Positions 36,127-45,914 are shown, counted from the stretch's first letter. The stretch is 64,000 nt of DNA from Leucothrix arctica (GCF_003172895.1 NZ_QGKL01000044.1:1-64000); one strand, 5' to 3'. Translations and numbers: made by a program. The notes: generated by a model not told the origin, from the sequence alone.

Positions 36127-37449
36127 ATGTCAGTCAAATATCAAGAACAATCAAATACGCCGATATCGACCACCATTCTTGCGCCGGACGGACAGCCGCG
36201 CGCGTTTCATCGTATCAATATCGAATATTTTGCGCTGTATCACAACACGCGCACACAAGACCTTAGTAAAGCAGTCTCTCAGGGCATGAAACTTGGTTTT
36301 CTTGCAACGACGAGGCAACGTGAGTGCGCGTCACAGTGGAAAAGCGACTACAACCACACTTTCAAAACACTGTGTGAACAAACTATATTCGATATCAACC
36401 AACTGGTGAGTAAGCTCCCTTGTGAAGAGTTGCGTAGCCTCAGTAAATCCACTGACGCAATTAAAGAACAGCTTATTCAAACGCCTAATGACTACCTGCG
36501 TCACTTTCATATCGCTTGGCTGTATTTACTTAAAAAAGATTTAAAACAAGCAGACTTACACTTCAATATTGCGGCACTGCAAAGCCAAAAAGATAACCCT
36601 GAACTTGCTTGCTTTGCACTAAGACACCTTGCAGAAGTCCGTTATAGAGCACAACGATATCCTCAAGCCTTACTAGCAATCAAGACGGCAAAAGCAGTTG
36701 CAGCTCATTACGATGCTGAGCTACATTTCGAATATGTTCGTATGCTAGCGTTGGCAAACCGTACATCTGAGTCACTAAAGCAGTTGAGTTTACTAATAAA
36801 TAAGTCACCTAAATATGAAAGTCTCGCGAGTATAGAAACAGACTTTAAAAGAAACCCTTCATTCAAACGGTTCTTTGTTACGTTGTCACAACGACACATG
36901 CAAAACATATTAAGTGAGCTTCATAAGCAGTGGGAAAATGACCCCATTAACTTGCTGGATTTAGACAAGGAACTTGGTGCGCCAAACAGCTTGGGAACCA
37001 TAAAGCAGAAGCAAGTTAACACGATAAAAGAGTTGCCCGAGTTGCTACTGAGTGATGATAATCAAAGTAGTCACCTTATTCATCAGCAAAGCCGTCAGTT
37101 CGTAATGAATGCGTTAAATGTTCGAAACCAATGCTTCGTGCAGGATATTGAGCAACACCAATATTGTGCGTCACGTGTACACAAAGCCGGACAATGGCTC
37201 ATTTACTCAAGCATTGTCGCTATTGTTGCCTTGGTACTCAGTTACGCTATCAGTTCTATTGCAGCTACCCTAGGTCATAACTTAGTGGTTAATGGCAGCG
37301 TACAGACTATTGTTCTAGTAACTGTTGGAGTTCTGATAGTAGTCGGCATGACTTTATTGTATTTCACACCGACAAAACTAAAGAATCTACTTAAGAAAAA
37401 GCAACAACTAGAACACCTGAGTTCAAAGCTTGGCTTATCCGTGGGATAA
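36127..37449 (+). CDS. Orphan helical-repeat protein with two C-terminal membrane helices
   Basis: 440 residues, no recognised family. The N-terminal 110 residues contain ILAPDGQPRAFHRINIEYFA. The middle (about 125-245) is helical with TPR-like spacing: LRHFHIAWLYLLKKDLKQAD, ACFALRHLAEVRYRAQRYP and FEYVRMLALANRTSESL. Two membrane helices close the protein (IYSSIVAIVALVLSYAISSI near 357-376 and TIVLVTVGVLIVVGMTLLYF near 396-415), with a basic tail KLKNLLKKKQQ. There is no signal peptide, so most of the chain should be cytoplasmic and anchored at its C-terminus. Its last 15 bases overlap the end of cysZ on the other strand. Confidence 0.7.
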   Translation: MSVKYQEQSNTPISTTILAPDGQPRAFHRINIEYFALYHNTRTQDLSKAVSQGMKLGFLATTRQRECASQWKSDYNHTFKTLCEQTIFDINQLVSKLPCEELRSLSKSTDAIKEQLIQTPNDYLRHFHIAWLYLLKKDLKQADLHFNIAALQSQKDNPELACFALRHLAEVRYRAQRYPQALLAIKTAKAVAAHYDAELHFEYVRMLALANRTSESLKQLSLLINKSPKYESLASIETDFKRNPSFKRFFVTLSQRHMQNILSELHKQWENDPINLLDLDKELGAPNSLGTIKQKQVNTIKELPELLLSDDNQSSHLIHQQSRQFVMNALNVRNQCFVQDIEQHQYCASRVHKAGQWLIYSSIVAIVALVLSYAISSIAATLGHNLVVNGSVQTIVLVTVGVLIVVGMTLLYFTPTKLKNLLKKKQQLEHLSSKLGLSVG

Positions 37450-38169
37450 TCGTTTTACCCACATAGCCGTAGCACCAGAGACCGCGACTGGCATTGCAAC
37501 AAAGTTAAGTACTGGGATGATCGTAATCAAGCTAGTGGCAGCACCGAATCCCAGTGCGTGTGCTCGATTTTTCCTTAAAATAGCTAACTCTTCCTTAATG
37601 AATAACTCATGGTTACCCATTGGAAAGTCGCTGTATTGAAGTGAGTACATCCAAGAGCCGTAGACAACCCATGCCAGAGGTGCAATCAAGTTTACTCCCG
37701 GAATGACCGTTATTATCAATAACAACGGCATCCACTTGATCATATAAAAAACCTTCTTCACTTCACTTCCTAAGGTCTTACCAATATTTTTGGCCAACGC
37801 TTTCCAACCTGATGACTCAGGCAATGCTCGACCTTCTAGTACCTTCTCAACTCTTTCCGCGAGTAATGCATTAAAAGGCGCTGCGATAAAGTTTGCCACA
37901 ATACTGAAGGTGTAATAAATGACGAGTAAGATCAACACGGCAAAGAAAGGAAAGAGTATCCACTCTACCCAAGACAGCCATGATGGTAGCCATCCCAACA
38001 GCCTATCCATCCAGATATCAAATTGCACATTAGCCAACCAAATAGCACCACAAAAAACGACAATATTAATGAGCAGTGGGATAACTACAAAGCCTCGAAT
38101 ATTTTTCTGAGTAATCAGCGAAAAGCCTTGGAAAAGAAAAGCAATACCTTGAAAGAAACCTTGAATCAT
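37435..38169 (-). CDS. cysZ: CysZ/EI24-family membrane protein (sulfate permease-like)
   Basis: A 244-residue protein of the CysZ (EI24) family, which supports sulfate uptake for cysteine synthesis. It starts with the family's GFFQGIAFLFQGFSLITQ and has hydrophobic hairpins including VVIPLLINIVVFCGAIWL, WILFPFFAVLILLVIYYTF and LLLIITVIPGVNLIAPLAWV. ANFIAAPFNALLAERVE is a family signature. No other sulfate-assimilation genes are nearby. The tail overlaps the convergent orphan gene by 15 bases. Confidence 0.9.
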   Translation of the reverse strand: MIQGFFQGIAFLFQGFSLITQKNIRGFVVIPLLINIVVFCGAIWLANVQFDIWMDRLLGWLPSWLSWVEWILFPFFAVLILLVIYYTFSIVANFIAAPFNALLAERVEKVLEGRALPESSGWKALAKNIGKTLGSEVKKVFYMIKWMPLLLIITVIPGVNLIAPLAWVVYGSWMYSLQYSDFPMGNHELFIKEELAILRKNRAHALGFGAATSLITIIPVLNFVAMPVAVSGATAMWVKRLSHG

Positions 38170-38233
38170 TGACCGTATATTCCTTGAAAATTAGTTAGCA
38201 TGTTTATAGGGTGATACTTTAACGTGTCAGGCA

Positions 38234-38266
38234 TAAAAAAACGACCTACCCTTTTCAGGGAGGTCG
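38234..38266 (-). terminator. Terminator of zwf
   Basis: CGACCTACCCT faces AGGGAGGTCG with one bulged base around a TTTC loop. The seven A at 38234-38241 give a T tract to the minus-strand transcript leaving zwf. Confidence 0.8.
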
Positions 38267-38399
38267 CCAATTTTTGCGATGAATAATTTTTATGATTAAC
38301 TATGTTTTTATAGTTATATCGATTAGTAGCACTACTCGATTAATCGTTCAAAACATAAATTAACCGTAATCAAAATGATTCATACGTTAATAATCTAAT

Positions 38400-39866
38400 T
38401 TAAATTTTTCTCCAACGACGCCCTGTCTTAGCCATCATTTCTACAGATGCTGTAGGACCTACAGAACCACTGTCGTAGGTCTCTGGTGCAACACCTGAAG
38501 CTTCCCACGCATCCATTATAGGATCTATCCACTGCCATGCTGCTTCAACTTCATCACCACGCATAAATAGTGTTTGGTCACCACGAACCACATCCATCAA
38601 CAGACGCTCATAAGCATCAGGCATTTCAAACTCATCACCTAACTTTTCAGCGAAGGTTACATCCAATGGCGTTGAGTGCAGACGGAAACCACCTGGGCCC
38701 GGCTCTTTCGTCATTAGCTCGATTTGCAAACCTTCGTCTGGCTGCAAACGAATACTTAAGACATTCGGATTTAGCGGTGTAGATAAGTTACCAAAAACAG
38801 AGTGAGGCGGCTTTTTAAAGACAATCGCAATCTCTGTCGCTTGAGAGCGTAACTTCTTACCTGTACGCAGATAAAAAGGCACGCCAGACCAACGCCAGTT
38901 ACCAATTTCAGCTTTTATCGCCACGTAGCATTCTGTCTTACTTTGAGGATTACCTGCTTCATCAACATAAGATGGTGAAGTTTCTGTCGCACGATATTGC
39001 CCACGCACCGTATTCTCAAGCGCGTCATGACCGGCTAGCGGCTTTAGTGAGCGTAATACTTTTAGCTTTTCATCACGTACAGCATCACCGTTAAAGTCAT
39101 GAGGCGGCTCCATCGCGATCAAACATAATAATTGTAATAAGTGATTTTGCACCATGTCACGCATAGCGCCGGAGTTATCATAATAACCACCACGCGTACC
39201 CACACCCAATGATTCAGCGGCGGTGATTTGTACATGATCAATTGATTGCGCATTCCAGATAGGCTCGAACAACGCATTTGCGAAACGCAGTGCCATCAAG
39301 TTTTGAACGGTTTCTTTACCTAGATAGTGATCAATGCGGTAAGTGCAATCCTCATTAAACACATCACCGATTTCAGCGTTGAGTTTCTTTGCACTATCTA
39401 AATCATGACCTAACGGCTTTTCAACAACGAGTCTTGCCTTACCGTCAGACAAGCCTGCAGATGCAAGACCGCGGGAAATAGCGCCAAACAATGATGGGCC
39501 AACGGCCAGATAAAAAACACGAATTCGGTCAGGAAATAACGCCATGGTATCGACTAACTCTGTCCATCCATTAACGTCTGTTACATCGTTAGCAATATAC
39601 GATAAGCGATCTAAGAAACTTGCTAATAGTGTCTCATCTAGTTCATCCTCAGGAATATGCTGAGTTAAAGCGTTAGATGCAAGCTCACGGAACTCTTCAG
39701 TGCTGTGCTCACTCATCGACACGCCAACTATTCGTGCTTCTTCAGGTATTTGAGCAACTGCATGACGTCGGAACAAGGCAGGTAGCAATTTGCGCATGGC
39801 AAGATCACCTGTCGCGCCAAAGATAACGAGGTCAAACGGCTTTACTGGTATTACAACGCTGGTCAT
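38400..39866 (-). CDS. zwf: Glucose-6-phosphate 1-dehydrogenase
   Basis: Oxidises glucose 6-phosphate with NADP, opening the pentose phosphate and Entner-Doudoroff routes. 488 residues with the coenzyme motif IFGATGDLAMRKLLPAL near 14-30, KPLGHDLDSAK near 150 and the active-site signature RIDHYLGKETVQNLM near 177-191. pgl and edd/eda, often adjacent, are absent, so the gene is alone between cysZ and the divergent cls. Confidence 0.97.
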   Translation of the reverse strand: MTSVVIPVKPFDLVIFGATGDLAMRKLLPALFRRHAVAQIPEEARIVGVSMSEHSTEEFRELASNALTQHIPEDELDETLLASFLDRLSYIANDVTDVNGWTELVDTMALFPDRIRVFYLAVGPSLFGAISRGLASAGLSDGKARLVVEKPLGHDLDSAKKLNAEIGDVFNEDCTYRIDHYLGKETVQNLMALRFANALFEPIWNAQSIDHVQITAAESLGVGTRGGYYDNSGAMRDMVQNHLLQLLCLIAMEPPHDFNGDAVRDEKLKVLRSLKPLAGHDALENTVRGQYRATETSPSYVDEAGNPQSKTECYVAIKAEIGNWRWSGVPFYLRTGKKLRSQATEIAIVFKKPPHSVFGNLSTPLNPNVLSIRLQPDEGLQIELMTKEPGPGGFRLHSTPLDVTFAEKLGDEFEMPDAYERLLMDVVRGDQTLFMRGDEVEAAWQWIDPIMDAWEASGVAPETYDSGSVGPTASVEMMAKTGRRWRKI

Positions 39867-40037
39867 AAAGTCTTCCCAAATCTAGCGAATAATTAGAGCG
39901 TAGGATTGTAGCACTGCCTTTCAAGGCTTCACAGTACAGATAACAATACTTAGTTGCAGGCAACTAATACTCAGGCTTTAGCTAAGGAATTAAGAGTATT
40001 TGTTCGTCATATTGAGTCAACTGACACAAGGATAGCA

Positions 40038-41453
40038 ATGATCGCAATCATAATCACAGCAGTACAGCTTTTAGGGCTAGTAATGGCCGTTTATGCTTTA
40101 TTAGCCACTCGTACCTCTCAAGGGACTGTGGCTTGGGTAGTAACTTTGATTGCCTTCCCTTGGTTAGGTATTCCTGCTTACCTTATTTTCGGCAGAACTC
40201 GCTACAAAGGATATGTATCCTCTCGTGCAGAAGGTGAACAAGGTGCGAGAAAAAAACTAGACTCTGTTAAATACAAAATAAGTGGGTATTTTGCGCCGAG
40301 ACCTCAACAAAATGAGTCGCTCAGAGCCTTTGAAGTATTGGCAAAACTGCCTTTTACAGAAGCAAATCACATCAAGCTTTTAATTAATGGCCAAGTCACT
40401 TTTGATGATATTTTCACCGGTATACAACAGGCAAAAGATTACATACTGATCCAATTTTATATCATAAAAGATGACTCACTCGGTGAGTTATTATCGCAAC
40501 ATCTACAAGATGCTTTAGCGCGAGGTGTTAGGGTTTTTTTACTTTATGATGAAATTGGAAGCTATCAGCTCGATGAGAACTACTTAGATAAGTTGACCGA
40601 TAAAGGGGCACAGGTACACTCTTTCCATTCTCATAGAAGCTTTCAAAATAGATTTCAACTGAACTTCAGAAACCATCGAAAAGTGATTGTCATTGATGGT
40701 AAACATAGCTGGATTGGTGGTCACAATGTCGGTGATGAATATATTCAGAAAGACCCTAAATCCCCTTACTGGCGTGATACTCATATAAAACTGAGCGGTC
40801 CTGTCGTTATGGGAGCGCAACACTCTTTTATTGAAGATTGGTTATGGGTCACAGAGCAATTACCGGACCTTAACTGGACACCCTGCGTTCCTGACACGAA
40901 AAATTATCAACGCGCGGTGATACTACCGTCTGGGCCATCGGATCCTTTTGAAACAGCCAGTCTTATGATGCAACATTCCATCCATATAGCGAAGCAACGT
41001 ATCTGGATAGCTAGCCCCTACTTTGTGCCTGATGAAGGCGTACAACAAGCACTAAGATTGGCCGCGCTGCGGGGTGTTGATGTTCGAATATTAATTCCTG
41101 AGAAACCTGATAACTTACTCATTTACCTATCCGCTTTTGCTTTCTTACCCGGCATATTAAAAGCGGGCGTAAAAATCATGCGCTACAAGAAAGGCTTTCT
41201 ACACCAAAAAGTATTTTTAATAGATTCTTACTTATCTGCAGTTGGAACGGCTAATATGGACAACCGCTCTTTCCGTTTAAACTTTGAGATCACGGCATTA
41301 ATAGATGACGTATACTTTGCAAGTCAAGTCGAAGCGATGCTACTTGAAGACTTTAACAACGCAGGCGCAATAACTATTGAGGAAATAAAAGCAAAGCCGC
41401 TTTGGTTTACTATTTTATGCCGCGCCGCTTACCTGTCAGCGCCAGTCCAATAA
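40038..41453 (+). CDS. cls: Cardiolipin synthase (phospholipase D type)
   Basis: Condenses phosphatidylglycerol molecules to cardiolipin at the inner membrane. The protein of about 471 residues has two N-terminal membrane helices (IIITAVQLLGLVMAVYALLA and AWVVTLIAFPWLGIPAYLIF) and two HKD motifs: HRKVIVIDGKHSWIGGHN and HQKVFLIDSYLSAVGTANMD. I start it at the ATG at 40038, which has AAGGA 6-7 bases upstream and gives the normal short N-terminus; the frame is open to a TTG at 39954 with no ribosome site. The gene is divergent from zwf. Confidence 0.92.
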   Translation: MIAIIITAVQLLGLVMAVYALLATRTSQGTVAWVVTLIAFPWLGIPAYLIFGRTRYKGYVSSRAEGEQGARKKLDSVKYKISGYFAPRPQQNESLRAFEVLAKLPFTEANHIKLLINGQVTFDDIFTGIQQAKDYILIQFYIIKDDSLGELLSQHLQDALARGVRVFLLYDEIGSYQLDENYLDKLTDKGAQVHSFHSHRSFQNRFQLNFRNHRKVIVIDGKHSWIGGHNVGDEYIQKDPKSPYWRDTHIKLSGPVVMGAQHSFIEDWLWVTEQLPDLNWTPCVPDTKNYQRAVILPSGPSDPFETASLMMQHSIHIAKQRIWIASPYFVPDEGVQQALRLAALRGVDVRILIPEKPDNLLIYLSAFAFLPGILKAGVKIMRYKKGFLHQKVFLIDSYLSAVGTANMDNRSFRLNFEITALIDDVYFASQVEAMLLEDFNNAGAITIEEIKAKPLWFTILCRAAYLSAPVQ

Positions 41454-41471
41454 CACTTATAAAGTGTTATT
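41449..41471. terminator. Palindrome holding both stop codons of cls and the patatin gene
   Basis: AATAACACTT and AAAGTGTTATT form an inverted repeat with a loop of a few bases. The TAA of cls (41451-41453) and the TAA of the minus-strand patatin gene (41467-41469) both lie inside it, so one hairpin can end both transcripts. It is AT-rich and therefore weak. Confidence 0.55.
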
Positions 41472-42423
41472 CACCAATCGCATAACGAATTTTATCCATC
41501 TGTTGCATTGTCAAATCATAACCACTTTTTATCACTTCTTCCGCGCGATGAAACTCCATTAAACCAATATGAGATAAGCGTGGTGAGATTAATACATCGG
41601 GTGGATCACCCGCCATACGGCTACGTGCGATTCGATCCTGCATAATATTGACAGAACTTGCAATCGTATCAAAAAAGCTTGGTTGCTTTGGAGCATCGGA
41701 TTGCTGCTTATTGGGGAAAAATGATGAGGAGTATTCTTTCAGCGTCCCTGTCAGCAAACCGAACATATCGTCAGACTTACTATCGGCTTCAACCAACTCT
41801 ACCTTGCTCACCTCTTCTCCAACCTCCTTCTCTGTCTCGCCCTTGACTTTTTTACGACTACGCTTACCCACAATATCACTATTTAGTCCGACCGCTATAA
41901 CCACTTCAGCCCCCAAAGATCGACACATACTGACGGGGATAGGGTTAACAAGACCACCATCCACAAGCCAGCTTCCATTATGACTAACGGAAGGAAAAAC
42001 ACCAGGCACTGCAATTGACGCCCAAAGCGCCGTTAGTGCATCGCCCTCTGTAAACCAAACTTCACGACCAGTCGTTAGGTCAGTAGCTACCGCTCCAAAT
42101 GGCTTATCAAATGACTCTATTAGCGTACCCTTAGGGCAGATATTCAAAGCAAAGTCATCGTTCAATCGGCTAGTGTTAATAAAGCCTGACCCTACTCCCA
42201 ATCCTGCATATTTCGCTAAATCCATACGATTAAGTGACCTAATCCATTTTTCTAACGCGTCTAAGTTAGAGGATGTATAAGCTGCTCCCACGATTGCACC
42301 AATAGAGCAACCACTGACAACACTCACTTCTATGCCATGCTCTTCTAGCGCTCGAATGACACCAATATGTGCCCAACCTCGTGCTGCACCACTTCCCAAA
42401 GCTAAACCAATTTTTACTGACAT
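41467..42423 (-). CDS. Patatin-like phospholipase (RssA/NTE type)
   Basis: 318 residues with the complete Ser-Asp dyad: nucleophile S40 in VSGCSIGAIVGAAY and D155 in WLVDGGLVNPIPV. The oxyanion loop GLALGSGAARGWAHIGV is at the N-terminus. Residues 185-240 form a charged insertion (RSRKKVKGETEKEVGEE) not present in short RssA proteins. No signal peptide is visible. Family members release fatty acids from phospholipids, which fits its place tail to tail with cardiolipin synthase, though a functional link is only inference. Confidence 0.87.
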   Translation of the reverse strand: MSVKIGLALGSGAARGWAHIGVIRALEEHGIEVSVVSGCSIGAIVGAAYTSSNLDALEKWIRSLNRMDLAKYAGLGVGSGFINTSRLNDDFALNICPKGTLIESFDKPFGAVATDLTTGREVWFTEGDALTALWASIAVPGVFPSVSHNGSWLVDGGLVNPIPVSMCRSLGAEVVIAVGLNSDIVGKRSRKKVKGETEKEVGEEVSKVELVEADSKSDDMFGLLTGTLKEYSSSFFPNKQQSDAPKQPSFFDTIASSVNIMQDRIARSRMAGDPPDVLISPRLSHIGLMEFHRAEEVIKSGYDLTMQQMDKIRYAIGE

Positions 42424-42579
42424 GAATTTCTCTTTTTACTATGCTCGTTAGAATCGATAATATCGCACATTCAACAATGATACTTAAGAGACTTGCCGGT
42501 ATCGACCTAATGATCCAAATGCCCTTGGATAGCATTGATTACAAAGTAAATGTTGGCGAATGGCTGCATTACATGCAAC

Positions 42580-42611
42580 AAAAAAGCGCAATGACAATGA
42601 AGCCACTGCGC
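42580..42611 (-). terminator. Terminator of the xthA-ampG unit
   Basis: On the minus strand GCGCAGTG pairs with CATTGCGC (one G-U) and is followed by six T (plus-strand A tract 42580-42585). It lies 31 bases after the ampG stop. Confidence 0.78.
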
Positions 42612-42641
42612 CCTTAGTGAGGCTAGCCAACGACAACAATC

Positions 42642-44384
42642 TTAAGTTGCCATCTTCACTTCACCTTTAAAGTACTTACTCGTAACTAAAATTAATATAG
42701 CGACTGGAATCGTCAGTAAAGTCGTCATAATAAAGAAGTTGGTATACCCCATCGATTGGACAAACGTCCCAGAGTAACCACCCAAGACTTTAGGGAATAA
42801 AGTCATTAACGAACTGAAGATTGCATACTGTACTGCTGTAAATGAAATATTCGTTAAGCTTGATAAGAAAGCGATGAATGCCGCACTCGCTAAGCCTGCC
42901 GACAGATTATCTGCACCAATAACAATAAATAACTTGAACACCCCTGCGCCTGACACTGCCAAGCCATTAAAGAAGTTAGCACCTGCGCTAGAAAAGCCAG
43001 AGAGGCTATCGAAACCTAATGAAGATATCCAAGTAAAGAAGCTTACACCTGACTGAGACATCCAAAGGAAAGCGTTAGTGGTGAATGCATCAGTCTGAGA
43101 TAGCCAAATAAATAACAAATTGGTCAATGCAGATAAAACTGCACCCAAAAATAGGATTTTCATCACGCCATAACGAACAGCTAAGAGACCACCTAAGAAG
43201 CCACCTATGATGGTAGCAACCAAGCCAAAGACCTTAGAAGCATTCGCAATATCTAGCTTGGTGTAACCTAAGTCTTGATAGAAGACATTGGCAATTGCAC
43301 CCAGTACAATATCTGAAATACGGTAAAAACCAACCAAGCATAATAGCAAAATTGCCAAACCCATTCCGTAGCGAGTAAAGAAGTCACGGATAGGATCAAC
43401 ATAGGACTCTTTCACCATTGTTCCGTTAACAATTTTTGCACCCATCATCACTTTCGCAATAAGCCATGCAGTCAATATCGCGGCACTTAAGCGCCCTGTT
43501 TCTACTAACAAACTTGCAAGTTTCTTATTTGAAAATATTGCAGTGAGGTGCTCTTTCGCAGCCTGTACCATCTCATAAAACGGACCATAGCCTATTTTAT
43601 ACCCTGCTTTCGAGCTCAGAAAAAAGATAGCTATAAAACTAGCAACCGCTAATACAAAGAGTAGGAAGAAACGAGCATAGTCACTGGTGTTATAAGTTAA
43701 GCCACTTGCTTGGTATTCAGCAGGCTCAGGTATGATTAGGGTCGTCAGTACGCCGATTAACATCACCCCGGCCATCACGGTATAAGTATTCATCCAAGCA
43801 GTGTAGTTATATGCGTCTTTTTCACTGCCAAAATAATGCGCCAAATAAAGCGCCCCTGCTCCCGCAGCGATCATTCCTATTCGGTATCCCGCAATATAGG
43901 TTGATGACATCAATGCCTGAAGCTCGTTTTGAGCAGATTCAATTCGATATGCATCAATGACAACATCTTGTGTTGCAGACGAGAAACCCAACAATACAGC
44001 GGCTAGCGCCATGATGGTTAGACTTCCTGGACTTGAAGCGGGGTCAGTAAATGCCATCCATAAAATAGCACCAATCACCATAAACTGAGATAGCAACATC
44101 CAACTTCGACGTCGCCCTAACCACTTAGTTAACAGCGGAAGGGGCATTTTATCTACAAGGGGCGCCCAAACAAATTTAAACGAATAACCCAATGCTGCCC
44201 AACTAAAAAAGGTGACTGCTGACTTCTGAACTCCCGCCTCTCCAAGCCACAAACTAAGTGACGAGAAGATAAGCAATATAGGGACACCTGCTGAAAAACC
44301 AAGAAACAGCATGGTTATGACTCTAGGATGGAAGAAGCTTAAAATCACTTCCCACCAGCCTTGCTTAACGGCTACTTCACTCAT
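42642..44384 (-). CDS. ampG: AmpG-type muropeptide permease (MFS)
   Basis: A 580-residue major facilitator that brings GlcNAc-1,6-anhydroMurNAc muropeptides back into the cytoplasm for recycling. The N-terminus has the AmpG signature ITMLFLGFSAGVPILLIFSS followed by LSLWLGEAGV, then FKFVWAPLVDKMPLPLLTKW and GRRRSWMLLSQ, and ATQDVVIDAYRIE near 140. About 12-14 membrane helices are visible. It is roughly 90 residues longer than E. coli AmpG, with an extra segment around 240-300. Its substrates are the products of the lytic transglycosylases also encoded in this window. It overlaps xthA by four bases (ATGA). Confidence 0.9.
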   Translation of the reverse strand: MSEVAVKQGWWEVILSFFHPRVITMLFLGFSAGVPILLIFSSLSLWLGEAGVQKSAVTFFSWAALGYSFKFVWAPLVDKMPLPLLTKWLGRRRSWMLLSQFMVIGAILWMAFTDPASSPGSLTIMALAAVLLGFSSATQDVVIDAYRIESAQNELQALMSSTYIAGYRIGMIAAGAGALYLAHYFGSEKDAYNYTAWMNTYTVMAGVMLIGVLTTLIIPEPAEYQASGLTYNTSDYARFFLLFVLAVASFIAIFFLSSKAGYKIGYGPFYEMVQAAKEHLTAIFSNKKLASLLVETGRLSAAILTAWLIAKVMMGAKIVNGTMVKESYVDPIRDFFTRYGMGLAILLLCLVGFYRISDIVLGAIANVFYQDLGYTKLDIANASKVFGLVATIIGGFLGGLLAVRYGVMKILFLGAVLSALTNLLFIWLSQTDAFTTNAFLWMSQSGVSFFTWISSLGFDSLSGFSSAGANFFNGLAVSGAGVFKLFIVIGADNLSAGLASAAFIAFLSSLTNISFTAVQYAIFSSLMTLFPKVLGGYSGTFVQSMGYTNFFIMTTLLTIPVAILILVTSKYFKGEVKMAT

Positions 44385-45163
44385 GTATTAGCAATCTCAT
44401 AGTTATAGTCAATCGTCAGTGGCGCATGATCTGAAAAACGCTCTTCCTTGTAGACCTGAGTCGCTTGCACTGTCCCCTTTAGGCTTGGTGACAAGATATG
44501 ATAATCAATTCTCCAACCCGTATTATTTGCCCATGCCTGACCTCGGTTTGACCACCAAGTATATGCATGCTCTTCCTGCTCGATTTCACGGAAAGCATCA
44601 ACAAAGCCTTCTTCGTCGAATAACGTATCTAACCAAGCACGTTCTTCTGGTAAAAAGCCTGAGTTCTTCTTATTACCTTTCCAATTTTTAATATCTTCGT
44701 TTTTATGCGCGATATTCCAATCGCCACAAATAACAAAGTCACGACCTTCATCGCGCAGTTCTTTCATTTTAGGTAAGAAGAAGTCCATACCACGATATTT
44801 CACCAGCTGGCGCTCTTCTTTAGCAGAGCCGGACGGTAGGTATAAACTCATGACACTTAACTTACCGAAACGCGCTTCTAAATATCGTCCTTCGCAGTCC
44901 AGTTCGTCAAACCCCATCCCCACGATGACTTCATCTGGCTTGTGTTTGCAAAATAATGCCACACCGCTATAACCCTTTTTTTCTGCGTCATGGTAGTAGC
45001 AGTGGTAACCCTCAGGGTGGAATATGGGGTCAGATAGTTGGTCAATTTGCGCTTTTGTTTCTTGAACGCAAACCACGTCCGCATCTTGCTGAGCTAGCCA
45101 TTCAAAGAAGCCTTTTCTGGCTGCCGCTCTAATGCCGTTGGTATTCACAGTAATAATTCTCAT
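44381..45163 (-). CDS. xthA: Exodeoxyribonuclease III
   Basis: A 260-residue AP endonuclease and 3'-exonuclease for base-excision repair. The EEP-fold residues are in order: N in ITVNTNGIRAAARKGFFEWL, the metal-binding Glu in VCVQETKAQ near 36, Tyr in SLYLPSG, DWNIAH near 149-154, and the C-terminal SDHAPLTIDY. It is probably co-translated with ampG through a four-base overlap. Confidence 0.94.
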   Translation of the reverse strand: MRIITVNTNGIRAAARKGFFEWLAQQDADVVCVQETKAQIDQLSDPIFHPEGYHCYYHDAEKKGYSGVALFCKHKPDEVIVGMGFDELDCEGRYLEARFGKLSVMSLYLPSGSAKEERQLVKYRGMDFFLPKMKELRDEGRDFVICGDWNIAHKNEDIKNWKGNKKNSGFLPEERAWLDTLFDEEGFVDAFREIEQEEHAYTWWSNRGQAWANNTGWRIDYHILSPSLKGTVQATQVYKEERFSDHAPLTIDYNYEIANT

Positions 45164-45275
45164 GCATCAATATTATACTAAAACTGCCATTTACCTCTAC
45201 TTATTAGCATTTCATCTTCCAATAAGGTTAGAATGGAATTCATAATATTCTCAGCCACGAGACGCCTGCCTCATC

Positions 45276-45914
45276 ATGGAAATTGCTGTATTAATAGCCG
45301 CTATCATCGGTATCACCCTCTTTGTCATTAGTTACCTAAAGTTCGCTTTTGAAGGGTTTCGGTTCCACGTAATCACAGGTCTGCTAGCACTTATCCCTGT
45401 ACTAAACCTAATCGCGTTACCGACACTTTGGGATAGAACGAATAAATGGTTAATACTGGGTATCATTGGCTTAGCAGTAGCCGCAGGTTCATGGTTTGCT
45501 GGAGCAGGTAATACATTCCAATCGTACTGGGGTGGTAATCATAATACTGCGGCAATCTCTTCACCTGTCACAGTGGTGAATGGCTCGGCAATAGGTGCCA
45601 ATACAAATACCGTTACCCCGAATAACAATCAAAACACAGCAGTAACTAGCCAAGAGAGATTCTTAACGCGCTTACCAAGTAAGGCGTTGTATAGACTTGA
45701 TTTTGAGTCAGTCCCAGCAAATAATATTCAGGCACTGGTAGGTCGTATCGTGCGAATTACTGATGTAGATCACAATGTCACAGACGGTCGAATCACTAGC
45801 CTAACCGCTAGCAGCGTTTTCATCGAACAATATGGCGATGGCCAAATTGCCTATGAAATGATGCTAGGTAATATTAAGTCAGTTGAAGTAATGGTTCAGA
45901 AGGCAGCGAGATAA
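45276..45914 (+). CDS. Orphan membrane protein coupled to ycgL
   Basis: 212 residues, no recognised family. Three hydrophobic stretches lie in the first 80 residues (IAVLIAAIIGITLFVISYL, VITGLLALIPVLNLIALPTL, WLILGIIGLAVAAGSWFAGA). A Asn/Thr-rich linker follows (NTNTVTPNNNQNTAVTS), then a small folded domain with beta character (ALVGRIVRITDVDHNVTDG, SVFIEQYGDGQIAYEMML) from about 140 to the end. The last domain resembles small Sm/SH3-like barrels in pattern only. Its stop overlaps the ycgL start (TAATG), so the two are likely translated together. Confidence 0.7.
   Translation: MEIAVLIAAIIGITLFVISYLKFAFEGFRFHVITGLLALIPVLNLIALPTLWDRTNKWLILGIIGLAVAAGSWFAGAGNTFQSYWGGNHNTAAISSPVTVVNGSAIGANTNTVTPNNNQNTAVTSQERFLTRLPSKALYRLDFESVPANNIQALVGRIVRITDVDHNVTDGRITSLTASSVFIEQYGDGQIAYEMMLGNIKSVEVMVQKAAR

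Noticed and set aside
41648-41983. Plus-strand 111-codon frame rich in Ser and Leu
   Set aside because: Antisense to the charged insertion of the patatin gene; composition is that of a shadow frame and there is no ribosome site.
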